Shown here in pieces: positions 1 to 12,459 of a DNA stretch of 64,000 nt. Position 1 is the first letter of the stretch, and each line of letters starts with the position of its first letter. This stretch comes from Pyropia yezoensis (taxonomy: Eukaryota > Rhodophyta > Bangiophyceae > Bangiales > Bangiaceae): assembly GCA_009829735.1 (NCBI GenBank), contig CM020618.1, positions 38,044,894-38,108,893 of the forward strand. Reading direction: 5' to 3'. The position numbers and the translations under genes were made by a program. The notes below the pieces were generated by a model. The model ran no database searches. It worked only from the letters and a program-made list of their open reading frames with translations, and was not told the origin of the DNA.

Positions 1-2700
1 TAACGTTCCGCTGCCGGTGCATGTCCTCGTCATCCGAGTGGTCTTTGGCCCCAGCACGGGGGACAGTACCACTCGCGGTTGCAACTGTGTGCCACGGCGA
101 CCCGGATGCAAAGCGCAGGTCCAGACCAAGACTGAAGGAAGCACGCGGTATTGCTACGAACCGCTTCAGTACCCACACGGCTTCATAGGCCCCGTGCGCG
201 ATGCTATCGTGCAGCCAGCGAGTGCGGGAATGTAGCCTGGGTTGGCCCACTCTGTCCCACAGATAGACCGGATCCATGTCAACCATGGGCCGGCAATGGT
301 GCTCGCACCAGTCGACAAGATCAACGCATGTCCCAGAGCCTAGCAAGAGCCCCCCTCTGCCCTCCAGGGAATGGAGGATAACCAGATCGCGCAAAGACCC
401 AAGAACGTAGACGACAACCCCACAAGGATACGGCAAAGATGGTGAAGACGTCTCCGCTCGCGCTACCGCCAACGCGGCACGCTCTGCGAAGATTGTGACA
501 AGGTTGACCACCTCTACAGAATCACTTATCGGCATGGTGGTGACGCAGAGAAGGGGCCAAAAACCGCGGAAGAGAACGCAGCCAAGGTCGCACCGTGCGG
601 ACAGAAGACGTTGAGAGGAACGGCGATGACGGTGCCGAGATGAGACCGGCCAGGAGACTGACACTGGTCGTATCTGAAGTACAAATGAATTTGCTTCCAA
701 TACAGGGAACGCCTCGTCCGAGTTGTCCAATACCAACATATCTACCAAGAGTTTAAAAGAATTACAGCATCGGAACCATGGGTTTGTTATGAACATAACA
801 TCGCAAGGTCTTAGAGCACCCGCGCCGAGCCCGTGCTCCCGTTATGTACATAACGCGTCTCACAGGACTGCAATGCAGTCTGGCCCCGGTGGGGCGGTTT
901 TGCGCAACGACACAGCGGCGGGCTTGTCCACCCTTCCTTGCTGTGCAAATTTAATCCTGTCAGATGTTTCTTGCCCCGTCGCACGAGCGCCCGTCCAGTG
1001 CTCGGGTTATGTACATAACGCGAACCAAAGGTTGTGCCAAACGACAAGAGGCACGCACGCCGACTGTGCCGTCTCATTAGCTGCGTGATCGTGCCGTGGA
1101 CAATACTGCGAGCCGTCCAGAGTTCTCGTGATGAAAATCGACACCTGGAACGTGGGCGTGAACGCCTCACGGAGACACTATCGCATGACAAAGCCGACGG
1201 GCCACGTCCTCAACCTTTCCACAAATGAGAGAAAACAACAATACCAAAGCAGTCGTAGACAAAAGAGACAACGCTGCCAAGTACTACACAACCCTGGGCG
1301 GCCCTCGAGGATCGTAGTTTTTATCCGACGCACTCGACTGCGGGTCGTCTTATTGCGCATCCCGCAAAAAGTAGACGTGTGGCAGTCGTGAACGTGCAAT
1401 TTGTGACCACGACATGTGAGGAACGTGCGGAGATGGTGCAATTGTTTGGGAAATACTGTCTACTCCTGTATAATGGCTGGCTCTCATTCGCTATGCTTAA
1501 CTCGTCAAACACGTTCACATGTGCCGATACAGGATCTATCCAAGAGCAGCGGTACATTGCAATAGAGACGGCAGATTTGGGGACGATACACATAGTATCA
1601 CCCGCACAGCGGGTGGCGTGTGTCGATCATGTCCCGCCTCGGACACAAGCACCATGCAATAGAACAGCAGGGCCACACCATCTGATTTCGGGTCGCTCAG
1701 GTCCGCCCTCCAGCTCACCGCAAGGAAAAGTGCTCTGCAAACCGGCCCTCCACGCAAGAGATCCTGCTGCGGTCGTGCTTCCGCGGTGGAGGCGGCGCTT
1801 GGCTCACCGAGGACCTGTGAGGCCAGGAAGAGTAAAGAAGTGAGCTGCCAGAACGGGAAGAATTTAGGCGCGGTTGAGATCGCGTTTTCCACTGCTATTG
1901 CGCCTCCGCACTCTGCTGGACAACCCGTGGAGGGCATGAGAAGCAGGCACCGCGTTGGGTCTTGCGTGAGGCCTTGAACTTTGAGTGGCTCTCAACTGGA
2001 CGTGCAATCTCCCAAATTGCTCGATGTACACGCGTTCGCTCAAATTAGCTCACTTAACCGAGATATACCACATTTGAAATCAACAGCTCGACCAGTTCAC
2101 GAAGACCTCCGTCTGGGTAGTAATCCCGCGCGGGCGCTGTGGGGATGACAGGAGCCGAGCATTGCTCTGGCAGGCCCGCCAGAACTTTCGACGCGATTAA
2201 AAGTGTGCGACTCGTTTTTTGGGCGCTGATGGGCGCTCCAGCGAATTTTGTCACAGTGTGGCGCTCCGCATGCCGCGTCTGACCGCGCTTGAGGTCACTG
2301 TCTCGTATGGTGGAATTCCACCAGAGCAATGCAGATTTTGTTATTCTGTCTTTAAAGCTCGTTAGTGTACAAATATTAAGTGCAGTATGTAGAGACAGTT
2401 CAGAAAAGCGTTCATCTCTCGCGCGCGACTCCCGGCCCTACAAGTGGCCTGCAAGACGGCTGTTTGGCACGCTGGGAGCACAATGTCTGGTGGAGCCCAT
2501 CAGACGCCCAGGGTGAAATCGCGCCGGCGGCTTCTGACTCTCGCCAGCGCCCTCCAAGTGCTGCATCAATCGCTTCGTGAGCGAGCCGAATCGACGAGTG
2601 GTTGTGTCCGGCACAAGGACTCGCGTTGATTTTTTTCATTGACCATTTTCATAATTATCACGAACAGCAAGCTAAGTTAACAGATTTGTGGTGAGCTCAC
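1..2700. other. No recognisable gene; AT-richer interval with scattered short repeats
   Basis: Only short overlapping open frames occur here and none shows a domain I recognise. Base composition is nearer even than in the gene-bearing part of the window. The only structure I can support is a set of small palindromic repeats near 786-1019, listed separately. The interval may be decayed mobile DNA next to the transposase remnant that follows. Confidence 0.5.
786..1019. repeat. Three GTTATG-N2-CATAAC palindromes
   Basis: The 14-bp palindrome GTTATGTACATAAC occurs at 841-854 and 1006-1019, and a one-base variant (GTTATGAACATAAC) at 786-799. Spacings are 55 and 165 bp (3 x 55). The roughly 25 bp upstream of the 841 and 1006 copies are also similar (GCAC...CGTGCTC and GCAC...AGTGCTC), so a longer diverged repeat unit was copied, not just the palindrome. 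No gene association is visible. Confidence 0.5.
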
Positions 2701-2816
2701 GATGCGTGCCGGAAACTTTGTCGGCGGCACTTGCCAGACGCATTCACCTGACGAGGATTGTTTGTTGTTCACTGAGGACGCTGCTCACGCCCTGAGCCTG
2801 GTTACTTCGTGCGAAC

Positions 2817-3897
2817 ATGTACCCCATTGCCATCCGCTGGCAGGTGATCCAGAACCGCCGCCAAGGAAAGTCGTGGTCGTCTATCATGGAGCACGTTGGC
2901 TGCATCGTGGCAGCGGCCAAGGAGTGGAGGACCAACTTTCAGCGCCACGGCTCGCCTTGGAACGATGATGTCATCCAAAACAGGCATTCAGACGCCCCGG
3001 TCTTCAATTCAGAGTTTCTGGCCGCCCTAGACTCCCTGGTCCGCTCCAACCCAGAATTGTTTCTTTGGGAAATGGAAGCCATATTCCAGAAGCTGGCAGA
3101 TCTACCCGGGTGGGAGCAGAGCTGGGCCGCGTCAACCAACACGTTAAGCCGGGTGCTGGAAAAGATTGGGTTTTCTGTCAAGCAAGTGGAGCGACTGGCT
3201 TTGGAGCGGTCGCAAGCTCTGCGGGTGGCGTTCTGTCGACTGTACCCCCCGATCGGTGCATCGTCGTCCTCGACGAAATGCATGTCGCTGGCCCGGCCAT
3301 GGTCCGCCGACGAGGATGGGCACCAATTGGTCGACCGCTGGAGGCGTTGGCTCAGACCCTCGGGCCCGGCCGAGGTACTCGTCGACTGTAGCGATATCGG
3401 ACAAACATTGTATTTTGGATCTTTATGTCAACGAGGTTCCTCCTGCTTTGAAGGCAGATGACTTTGCCTTGTTTTGCACCAGCCTTGTGAGGAGGATGAA
3501 CGCTTATCATCCTGGATTGCCTTGATCAGAGCAACCGAATGACTGCGTCGTGGTATATGATAATGCCTCTGTGCATACTGCCTTCGCGGATATGATTTTT
3601 GAGGAGAACGGCGTTGCTTGCATTCGTCTCTCCCCGTACTCACCTGATTTTTCTGCCATCGAGCCCGTTTTAAAGGACTATAAGCATGGTATGCGCGGCT
3701 TGGTGTTCTGGCATCCCCTGTTGCCGGACCGTATTGCTCATATTCTCGCCTTTTCTTCCCTTTCTTTGTCTTCAATACAAGGGCATTATCGCGAGGCGCG
3801 TCGGAAAGTCCTACGCAACCTCCCTGAGATGACTGGGGAAGGGATGCCATTGGAGGGCATTTTTCCGTCCCTCCCAGGCCAGCTCGGGGCGCCTTGA
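2817..3897 (+). pseudogene. Tc1/mariner-IS630-type DDE transposase, decayed
   Basis: A cut-and-paste DNA transposase remnant. The N-terminal part (2817 to about 3245) has a helix-turn-helix-like segment (RRQGKSWSSIMEHVG). The first catalytic Asp lies in CIVVLDEMH (about 3260), followed by RRRGWAPIG, typical of the family. The second lies in VVVYDNASVH (about 3550), and the third position in LSPYSPDFSAIEPVLKDYK (about 3630-3690), where the Glu follows the YSPD signature. The coding is spread over three frames: frame changes near 3245 and 3385, and an in-frame TGA at 3523-3525, so the gene cannot make a full transposase. I found no convincing terminal inverted repeats. Family call is firm; the exact ends are not. 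Confidence 0.8.
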
Positions 3898-4453
3898 GGC
3901 ATCATTTTTTTTTCTTCTTCCTCTCACACTGTTGCAGAGCACCATTTTCCCATTTTTCGCTTGCTGTCAATGACCTGATGATGCCGGTGGGGGGAAAGAA
4001 GGGCGCAAGCACGCCAAAACGGGGTGCGCGAGCCGGGGAGCTGCTCTTCTCAGTGGGCGGCGCCGTGGTGGAAGCGACGGGGAGCAGTTGGCCGGGCATG
4101 TAGGCGGAGACGGCGCGATTCTCGGTGTGCGAGGGGGAAGTCCAGCAATGGAAAACGAAAGAGGCACCTTCGCGATACGGAGTGAGCAGGGGAGGGAAGC
4201 AGCGTCTTGACCTGGGCAGCTGTGCAAGACTGGCATCATATGTTCTCAATCCGATAGTAAGAGGGCTGTTGCAGCGCCCGTTTATACTGTGGTGGGCAAC
4301 TGGGTAGAAGGTCAACGAGACGGAGACGGCAACCGCCACCAGCGCTCCCCATGCACTGGCTGTTATGAAAGAAGTCTTTACTGCCACAGGGCCAGCCGAT
4401 GGCGACGAAAAAATTTGTCCCCGCCCTGCGCCACCTCCCACTCACACACCGCC
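3898..4453. other. Intergenic, nothing recognised
   Basis: Starts with a T-rich run just past the transposase remnant and becomes GC-rich toward 4450. The open frames on both strands lack any recognisable motif. Confidence 0.4.
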
Positions 4454-5147
4454 CCCACCACGCACTCGCCAGCACCGACGACCCGCCTTGACCACCTCTG
4501 ACACCGTCCGCAGCACCACCTCCTTACCTGCCACCACCCACGACGCCGACACCGTCGCCGCCGACCGTAGCTGCCGCCCCGCCGCAAGCCGCCGACCCCG
4601 CAGTCCACCCGGTGCGGTGGACGACCTTGCCGTCTTCCGGGGGGGGGGCCGCACCGGCCGCCAGCCGCCCGACCGAGCCCCAGGCCACGTCTGCACGAAC
4701 CCCCTGCCGTGCGCGCAGGGGGTCACGGCGAACGCGGCGGCCGGCCGGGTCGGCCCCAGCCACACCCACCCGCACACACCCCGCACACCACCCCAGCCCC
4801 CCCACCATACACTCGACAGCACCACCACGTCCGCCTTGGGGGCCGCCGACAGATCCGCAGCTCCTCCCCCGCACCCGTTACCACCAAGGACGCTGACACT
4901 GTCGCCGCCGACCGTCGCCGCCGCCCCGCAGCACGCCGCCGACCTCGTTGTCCGCCCGGCGCGGTGGACGACCTTGCCGTGCTCGGCGGGGGGGGCCGCA
5001 CCGGCCGCCAGCCGCCCGACCGAGCCCCGGGCCACGTCTGCACGAACCCCCTGCCGTGCGCGCAGGGGGTCACGGCGAACGCGGCGGCCGGCCGGGTCGG
5101 CAGCAGCCACACCCACCGCACACACCCCGCACACCGTCCCAGCCCCC
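4454..5147. repeat. 347-bp tandem repeat, two copies, interrupted by an LTR element
   Basis: Copies at 4454-4800 and 4801-5147 have the same order of landmarks: CCCACCA...ACTCG, a CCGACCGT-rich stretch, GCGGTGGACGACCTTGCCG, a G run, CACGTCTGCACGAACCCCC and GCGGCCGGCCGGGTCGG. A partial third copy resumes at 21274, right after the LTR retrotransposon that inserted at the end of copy 2. Long open frames appear on both strands because of extreme GC content; I do not regard them as genes. Confidence 0.75.
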
Positions 5148-5509
5148 TGTAGCACAATAGGAATCCGTCGCACGTCCACTCTCAGGGAACACTCACCAAG
5201 GGGGATCGGCACCAACGTCACCGGGAGGCCAAGGTTGCTGTCCTTGGAGCGCAAGCCACGGGACCAAGATGGGAGCCCAAATGGGAGGGGTTTGTTGTTC
5301 TACCTTGGCCGGCGGTGGATCCGCCACCGGCCCCCTCGTTATAAACCCTCGGAGACACTACTAACTACCCTCCACCCCAAGATGCAAGTCCCTCTGGTCA
5401 TACGTAACTTATAGATACCGTGACCAGCTCGGACTCTCAAATTGAAGTTAAGGATGAGAAGTAGCCCCCCTGATATTAGGGTCACAATACGGACAACCAT
5501 ATTGCTACA
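5148..5509 (-). repeat. 3' LTR of element 1
   Basis: A 362-bp repeat, TGTAGC...GCTACA, whose partner is at 20912-21273. The element is encoded on the minus strand, so this left copy is the downstream LTR. The purine-rich minus-strand stretch AAGAAGGGGATA (5510-5521), immediately next to it, is the likely polypurine tract. Confidence 0.95.
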
Positions 5510-6064
5510 TATCCCCTTCTTAGATTCGGCCCGTCCTCGGGTCGAATTGCATTCGGGTTACCGAATGTAAGTGGGTCGCGTGACTGTTTACCCGTCGGGT
5601 GGGGCTTTGCGCCCCGTCGCGACAGACACCCTTTTTCGAGGTTGTCCGAGGGGGGTGCCCCCCTTTGTGTGGTACACACACGATCCGTTTTCCGGACCGT
5701 TAATTTCCCGAAGCGGGTTTTTGTTCACGACCCCCCTTTCCGAGGGGTGGTGCAAGCGGATCCGCCACCAGGTGCCTGGTGGTAGGGGGGTCCCTCTCGT
5801 GTGGACGATTGAGTGGGGGGCGAGGGCTGCCCGCGTTGCGTGGGGGCGGTTGGGGGTGACCCCCCTTACTTACCCCGTGTGTGGGTGTGGCTTCGTCCCG
5901 CCCAGGTGCCTGGGTGGAGCGCGGTCGTAGCCCCGTGGGGCGCGGGTCAACCCGCGTGGCTGCGGCGCTTCTCGTGGCCGTTTGTGGTCATAAGCGCGGG
6001 TGCCCGCGCTTCCCTGGCTCGTCCCGGTTAACCCACCGTACCGGGTCGTAGCCGTCGACGGCTT

Positions 6065-8542
6065 GTGGGCGCGGGGGACTCCGCACCCGTTATCATGTCC
6101 TATCCCCAGGTGCTTGAAGAGGAGGAAGACCTCCTGATCGGGGAGGAGATGGAGGACGACGCGCCTGTCGGTCCCGACGCCGCGCGTTACGGGGTGAGCT
6201 CGTCTGACGACGACGAGCCTGCGGTGTCCGTCCGTCTGTCGGCCGGAGGACTGTCGTCCGTGTGCAGCGGCACGACGGTGCCGTCGGCCGGAGGTCAACC
6301 CGGCGGTCAACCGCGCGTGGCGGCTTCTACCCCCTCTCTGCCGGCTGCCCGGATGGAGCCTGGTGCCGGTGCCGGCTCACCGCAGCTACCTCAAGATGGT
6401 CCGCCCTGCGGCGGAGGTGGCGACCCGCAGCCGACTCCGGCTGGTCAAGGTGGTCCGGGTGTCCGGGCGGTGACTCCTCGAGGCAGTCCCGACGTTGACG
6501 CGGGTGGTGGTGGCGGTGCGACACCCGGTACGGCGGGTCAAGACGGTGCGGGTGTCCGCACGGCCGGGGCTCCGGCTCCGGAGGCTGTCCAAGTGCCTTC
6601 CCCTTCCGAGGCGGGGGCTACGCCGACGGGTGGTGCCGGCGCCGGTACCATACCTGCGGTGCCGCGGGTGTCGAGCGGTCAAGACGCTCCTTCTCCCATG
6701 GCGGTTGACACCGGGAGTTACTCCGGGCGGGCGCCCGCCCTTCTTCTTCCTCCTCGGCCTCGTCCATCTCCGACGTCGGCCCCTCTGCCGGTGGTGCGTC
6801 CCCCGGCGCCCCCGATTCTTCCTGGTCCTGCCCGGGTTGCCCCGATGGGTGGCGGCGTCGCCGTGGCGGCGGGTCAACCCGCCATGTCGGTGTCCGACTT
6901 GGTGGCTCGGGTTCGAGGCCTCACGGTGCAAGAGTCGATGGAGTCCGATGGGCGTATGCGGGTGGACTTCCACCTGGTGCATCCCCGTGGAGAGTCCTCC
7001 CGCCGCGTTAAGGTGGACCCGAGCTGGGAGCGGGAGTTGGTGCGGCTGGTCAACCAGCCGAACGCGGTCCGGGTGGAACATCATTGGATCCTGAGTCAGC
7101 CGGACGACCGGCATGCGCAGCTCTGGCGCACCCGGGTGGGACGGGGTGAGGTCTACCTCGACCCCAACTTCGGGGTCTGCGACCTGATTGCCCCCGCGTT
7201 GCCGCGGGAGATTGACTACCCGGCTAGTGCTCGGGGGATTGCGGCGGCGGCGGAGCCGGTTGCGTTTGGGGAGACGGTGGGCAGTACCGGTCGGTATCCC
7301 GACTTTGACTACTACCCGGGGGTACCCCCGTATCTGTCGTTGACGGCTCCCTACCCGCCCATGGCGGGGTTGAAGTCGGCGTCGAGTTGGCGACGTAACC
7401 ATGGTGTCATGGCGGATGCGTTCCGCACGGATATAACGTGTGCGTTGCAGACCGACAACGGTCGTGCTCCGGTATACACTCCCGTGCGCCCGCCGCTATG
7501 GCAGGAGGGGTGGGAACCCGCCCCTGCTTTCCGGTTTGACACCGGCTCCTGTCTTCGCTACTTCGGGAGTGTGTTGGCCTCGCGACCGGTCCACCCGTTG
7601 CAGGGTACCTTCACCCTTGAGGTTACCCTCGGGCAGGCTTCATCCTTCTTGCTGTCCGTCCGCCGGCAGGGTCGTCTGTTTCATCTTCCGACGGGTGTCC
7701 GTCGGCACATCGCGCAGTTGGGCGTGGATCTGATAGCCGCCAAGACCGGGTTGGCCCGGGAGTTCGAAGCCCTGCTGGCTGTTCACGATGCCGTGAACTG
7801 GGCTGGGGTGTTGGCCCTTCCCCCGTACCGGGACCCACAGGCTGGGGCTTCCCCCTTGCCTCGTCACTCGTTGCGTGTCCGGCGTACTTAGCCGGGTGAG
7901 CCCAGTTGCCATGGGTGGGCATCCACCGAGGCTGTTGCTGACCTGGGTATTCCCATGGTTATCCATGACCCTCTTCAGGTCCTTGCTCCGTGGTTCGGTA
8001 ACCCGATGCCGGCGGCGGTTGGCCGTCGTCCCCGAGAGTGGGGCTCTGTGGGTGGGGAGCGTGAGGTGTCCCGTCGTCGGGCGGAGTACCGCCGTGGTTA
8101 CGGTGGAGCCCCTTCGGTAGGGTCCTACCGGGCCTCGTATCAGGTGCCACCGGCTCCGGTGGTAGCCGTGTCGGCTCCTGTGGCTCCTCTGGCTGCGCCA
8201 GTGTCACCTCCCGCCCCTGTCCTACATGACGGGGGTCCCCGTCTCTGGTATGAGGGCGTTGACGCCCTTGTTACCCGCGCAATGCGTGGGGGTCTCTCTG
8301 TTAGCTGGGGGGATATCCCCCCAGGTGCTGCGCTGGTTGGGTCAGCGCGTTGCTTCGGTGGCGTGCTGGACCGCCTCCAGAAAGCTCTGGAGGACGTGGA
8401 GGCTGGCCGCAGCACCCTCGTCCAGCTATGCACCGAGGTAACTCGGGTGGTCGACCGTCGTGACGTTGGCGACCGGTGGAGCACGGAGGTCTACGCGCTT
8501 ACGCGTGAGTGGCCTCCCTCGGGCAGTGGGTCTACCCACTGA
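6065..8542 (+). CDS. Accessory coding unit antisense to gag-pol in element 1
   Basis: Two adjacent open frames (6065-7891 and 7955-8542) on the strand opposite gag-pol, between the pol 3' end and the 3' LTR. I do not recognise the product. The first part starts with an acidic segment, then a long low-complexity Gly/Pro/Ala/Ser region, then an ordered C-terminal region with YFGSV, VRRQGRLFHLP and AVHDAVNW. The second part has a Pro/Ala/Val-rich middle and ends in DRWSTEVYALTREWPPSGSG. Support for real coding comes from element 2, where the same C-terminus appears antisense at 63907-64000 with conservative changes, and from a related frame at 55225-56319. Role unknown; accessory antisense genes are known in some plant Gypsy elements, but I cannot tie this one to a named family. 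Confidence 0.6.
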
Positions 8543-8849
8543 GGAGTGCTATTGTTTGTGCGGGAGAGGGCCCCGGCAACCCTTATGGTAGCCGGGTAGT
8601 AGTGAGTATAAACGCATCCCCTTTGGGGGCATTGCTTGCCTCTGTTTGCTGCCCTGGGGAGTACCCCTTCTGGCTCAGTGGTGCCTTGCCTCCCATCCAA
8701 CTTCTTCCGGTAGGTTCATGCTTGGGGAGGTCATCCTCCCTCACTCGGTGTCTTGGCTTGGGGAGGTCATCCTCCCGTGTAAGCTCCCTAGTTACTTCGA
8801 TATTATCGGAGTTAGCCTTTACCTTTAAGTTAACTTATTAAGGTTCAGG

Positions 8850-8950
8850 TTTTACTTAGTTACCTAAGCTTAGCTCTACTTAGTTACCTAAGCTTGGTTC
8901 GACTTAGAAACCTAAGTCTGATTTGACTTAGAAACCTAAGTCTGCCGTAA
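8850..8950. repeat. Four tandem short inverted repeats (ACTTAG...CCTAAG) between convergent coding units
   Basis: Four units of about 24 bp, each with ACTTAG-N-ACCTAAG symmetry (two ACTTAGTTACCTAAGC and two ACTTAGAAACCTAAGT), sit between the end of the plus-strand accessory unit and the 3' end of pol. The same array is at 14157-14257 in the duplicated block. Just upstream, GGGGAGGTCATCCTCCC occurs twice (about 8710-8780). The position between two convergent transcription units suggests 3'-end formation or transcriptional insulation; this is inference. Confidence 0.7.
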
Positions 8951-9020
8951 CCACGTCACACCCTACTTAGTAGGTATAAGCCTCACCCCCCAACAGCCGA
9001 AGTCGGTGTCGGTTGGGTTG

Positions 9021-12000
9021 TTACAGTAGGCGTCGTCGCCTCATGTACGGCATGAGGAGTTGGCGGGGTATATTCGCCGCCTGTTCCCAGGTGGGTGAGT
9101 CGTATCCGACCCACATAACCTTGACGTACCAGGGTCCTGGTAGGTCCGTGTCGGTGTGTCCGACCACGCTCTCTACTTGGTATGGAATCCCATCCGGTCC
9201 CACCGGGTCATCTGACCGGTGGGTTGTAAGAGCTTCATGTAGCAACCCAGCCGGTACCGGCTGAGGCTGTTCCGGCATCGGAGCAGGTGTGACGTCATTC
9301 ATGCTGATGCGTTGAATCTCCGTATCGGAGTGTAAGATAACAGAGTGGTCATCTCTGTGGAGGATCTGGTACGGTCCCTTGACCGGTTGCATAAGCTTGT
9401 TCCCTCGGAACTTCTGGTGTCTGATATAGACCCAGTCACCTGTTACCAGGGTTGCGTTGCGCACCCGTAGTCGGGCGTCGAAGTTCTTCTTATACCGAAG
9501 TTGTGTTCTGTCAAGGGCACCCTTGAGCTTAGGAATCATCCACGATAGCTTGGCCAACCAAGCTAGGTGGATGCGTTCGGCGGGTCGGCCCTTCGGTGTA
9601 TCATACCGAGTGCACCTGCCGGGTGGCAGCGTCATGTTACCGACGCCTAGTGGCATGACCCACTCCAGCGGAGCAATGTTTGTGCTCCGATGTGGCCTGG
9701 CATTGTATGCCAGGGTGAGTACGGACAGAAGCCTGTCCCAAGTGTTCGTGTGCTCGGCCACGTAGCACTGTAGCATCTTTACGATGGTGCGGTTGAACCG
9801 CTCCACCTGCCCGTTGGACTGCGGGTGGTAGTCGGATGCCCGACGTGGTTCGATACCGAACATGCCCAGGACCTTAGTGCAGAATGCCGACGTAAGGTTT
9901 GCTCCGTTATCGGAGAGGAGTTGCTTCATGACTCCGTATGCACTGATCCAGTGGTCAACCACTGCGTTCATGATCGTGTATGCCGTATCATTCGGGATGG
10001 CTGCCGCTCTTGACAGCTTATTGAAGCGGTCAGACATGACCAGGATGTACCTGTTCCCTTCTTCCGTTATCGGAAGTGGCCCGAGTATGTCGATAGCGAC
10101 TTGCTCGTTGGGCCCATCAGGTGGGAATAGCTTCATGGCAGACGCCCGCCTATGTAGACTCATGCGGTTACGTGCACAGGGGTGGCATCCCCTTACGTGG
10201 TCGACCACGTCGACGGCCATTGCTGGCCAGTAGAAGAACCTTCGCATTGCTGCGAACATACGTGAACCCCCCGGGTGTCCGGCTGTAGGGTTCTCATGTT
10301 CTCGTTTCATGACGGCTTGCCGTAAGGACACGGGAACCACGACTTGATGTCGTCCATCGGCGGGTGCCCGCCGGTATATGAGTCCGTCTTCGTTCTCGGA
10401 GAAGATGCCGGCCGTACCGGCCAGGAGGTTAGCACGATGACGTCTACAGTCATCGTCGTTGGCCTGTGCCTCGCGGAAGTCCGCGAGGGTCAATGGGCAC
10501 GCAAGGTGTGCCATGGTATGGTCAGCCATACCTTGGGTAGCATTACCCACCATGCACACCGGTACTACCGGGATGTCCTCGTCCACCGGGCGGGTATCCC
10601 CGCTCGGGGTGTCGAGTCGAGACAACGCGTCTCCGAGGTGGTGGGTTGACCCAGCCTTATACACCGTGCGGTAGTCGTGCTCGGCCATCTTCAGCCTCCA
10701 TCGGGCTAGCCTCCCATGGCTATCGGAATCCTTGTCACCAAGGTTGAGGAGCCATCGTAGGGGTTCGTGGTCGGACCTCACGATGAACCTGGAGCCCTCC
10801 AGGTATGGACGGAGCAGTTGCACTGCCCATATAACTCCGAGGCATTCACGCTCGGTGGCACTATAGTTCCGCTCAGCCGGGTTGAGTGTCCGGCTGAAGT
10901 ACCCTACCGGACGTAGGTCCGGGATAACGTTGTCGGTACCTATCAACGTCTCTCCCTGTAACAGGGTGCATCCCACTTGTGTATCACACGCATCGACATC
11001 GATGACGAAGGTACCCCGTCTATGCGGTAACGCAAGGACGGGTGGGGCTAGTAGGGCTCGCTTCAGCGACTCGAATGCCTCCTCTTCGCTAGGCGAAGGG
11101 GGTTGGAGTACCTTGGGTAAGGTACTGCTCGTAAGAACCGTTAACGGTTTAGCTATCCGAGCGAAGTCCTTGACGAACCGTCGGTATACATTGCACATTC
11201 CCAGGAAGCTCTTGAGCTGCGTCTGGGTGTTAGGGAACCGGGCATCCCGGAGTGCCCGGGTATTGGCTTCGAGTACCCCTAGTTTACCAGGGGTTATCTG
11301 GTGGCCCAGATACTCGACCGTCTGTTGGAAGAAGGCGCACTTCTTCAGACGCAGGGTTACCCCGGCGTTCCTCAAGAGGGTGAGTACCTCGTCAACATGT
11401 TGTACATGGTCATCCATGTTACGCGAGAAGACGATGACGTCATCGAGGTACACTAGGCAGTTACGCCACTTCACCCCCGACAGTATGATGTCGATAGCCC
11501 GCTGGAATGTAGCGGGGGCGTTGGACAATCCGAAGGGCATCCTTAGGAACTCGTACACTCCACTGTGACAGACGAATGCCGTCTTGGGGATATCCTCGTC
11601 CGCCACCGGGATCTGCCAGTATCCGGCATTGCAGTCGATGGTGGTAAACACCGTAGCCTCCCCAGGGAGTCGATGCATTCATCCATCCTTGGTAAAGGGT
11701 ATGAGTCCTTCTTGGTAACCAAGTTGAGGCGTCGATAATCGATGCAAAACCGAGGGGTTTGATCCTTCTTCGGCACAATAACGACTGGGGCACCCCATTC
11801 CGACGTCGAAGGTCGGATCACCTTAGCTTCACTCATCCTCTTCACTTCTCCATCAACGATCTCTCGTTGCATAGGTCCCGCTCGGTGCGGTTGTGAGCGG
11901 GTGGGTCGTGCGCCTGGTACCAGGTCTATACGATGTTGGGTTGCCCCAATGGTCCCCAAGGCCCCGCCTGTCCACATAACGTCATGCTTTCTTAGCATCC

Positions 12001-12457
12001 GTCGTACCCCTTCGGCTACCGAAGGGGGAAGGTGGTCGAGGTCAGCCTCGGCCAGTGCCTTCAAGGCCTCTTGGTCCTTTGGCGGCAGGTCCGCCGGAGC
12101 CGCCGATGGGTTAGGCTTCCCGTCATCGGGTTGCTGTCACTCGGTGGTCTCGGCGACCGCCAGTACTTCAAGTGGTTCCACTTGACCTTCCTTATCAGGG
12201 GTAAGGATATCTCCTTCGTAGAGTTCGGCAATCCCGAGGATAGTTCCCTTCGGGAGGGTGACTGCCTTACGGCGGTAGTTCGCCATCACTAGGAGGGACG
12301 ACCCTCCTGCTGGGAGGTCTATGAGACCGTTGGCCATGGTCAACCCATGGCGCTTGTACGTCCGTAGGTTGGACTGGACTCTGCAGATGCCTGCGAGGTC
12401 GCAGTTAACCGGGAGGACTGTCTCTGACAACGGCTCAAAGCGAGTTCGCTTGGCCAA
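9021..12457 (-). CDS. pol: pol region of element 1, first shown copy (duplicate of 14328-17767)
   Basis: Carries RT, RNase H, integrase and the tail of the protease region, identical in content to the better-presented copy at 14328-17767. It ends at the N gap, so its 5' part is missing here. See the second copy for motifs. I treat this as the duplicated side of an assembly overlap. Confidence 0.7.
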
Positions 12458-12459
12458 CC

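Larger units (their letters stand above)
7594..12459. repeat. First copy of a 4.87-kb block duplicated around an assembly gap
   Basis: This block, from the C-terminal part of the antisense accessory unit through pol into the protease region, reappears at 12900-17767, differing at only two positions over 4.87 kb. An N run starts directly after it. Near-identity plus a gap at the junction points to a scaffold overlap not merged by the assembler, rather than to a true tandem duplication. Confidence 0.9.

Noticed and set aside
4365-5414. 349-residue plus frame and 270-residue minus frame over the tandem repeat
   Set aside because: They run across the repeat and into the LTR, composition is Pro/Arg/Thr or Gly/Val-rich, and both strands are open, as expected from GC bias.
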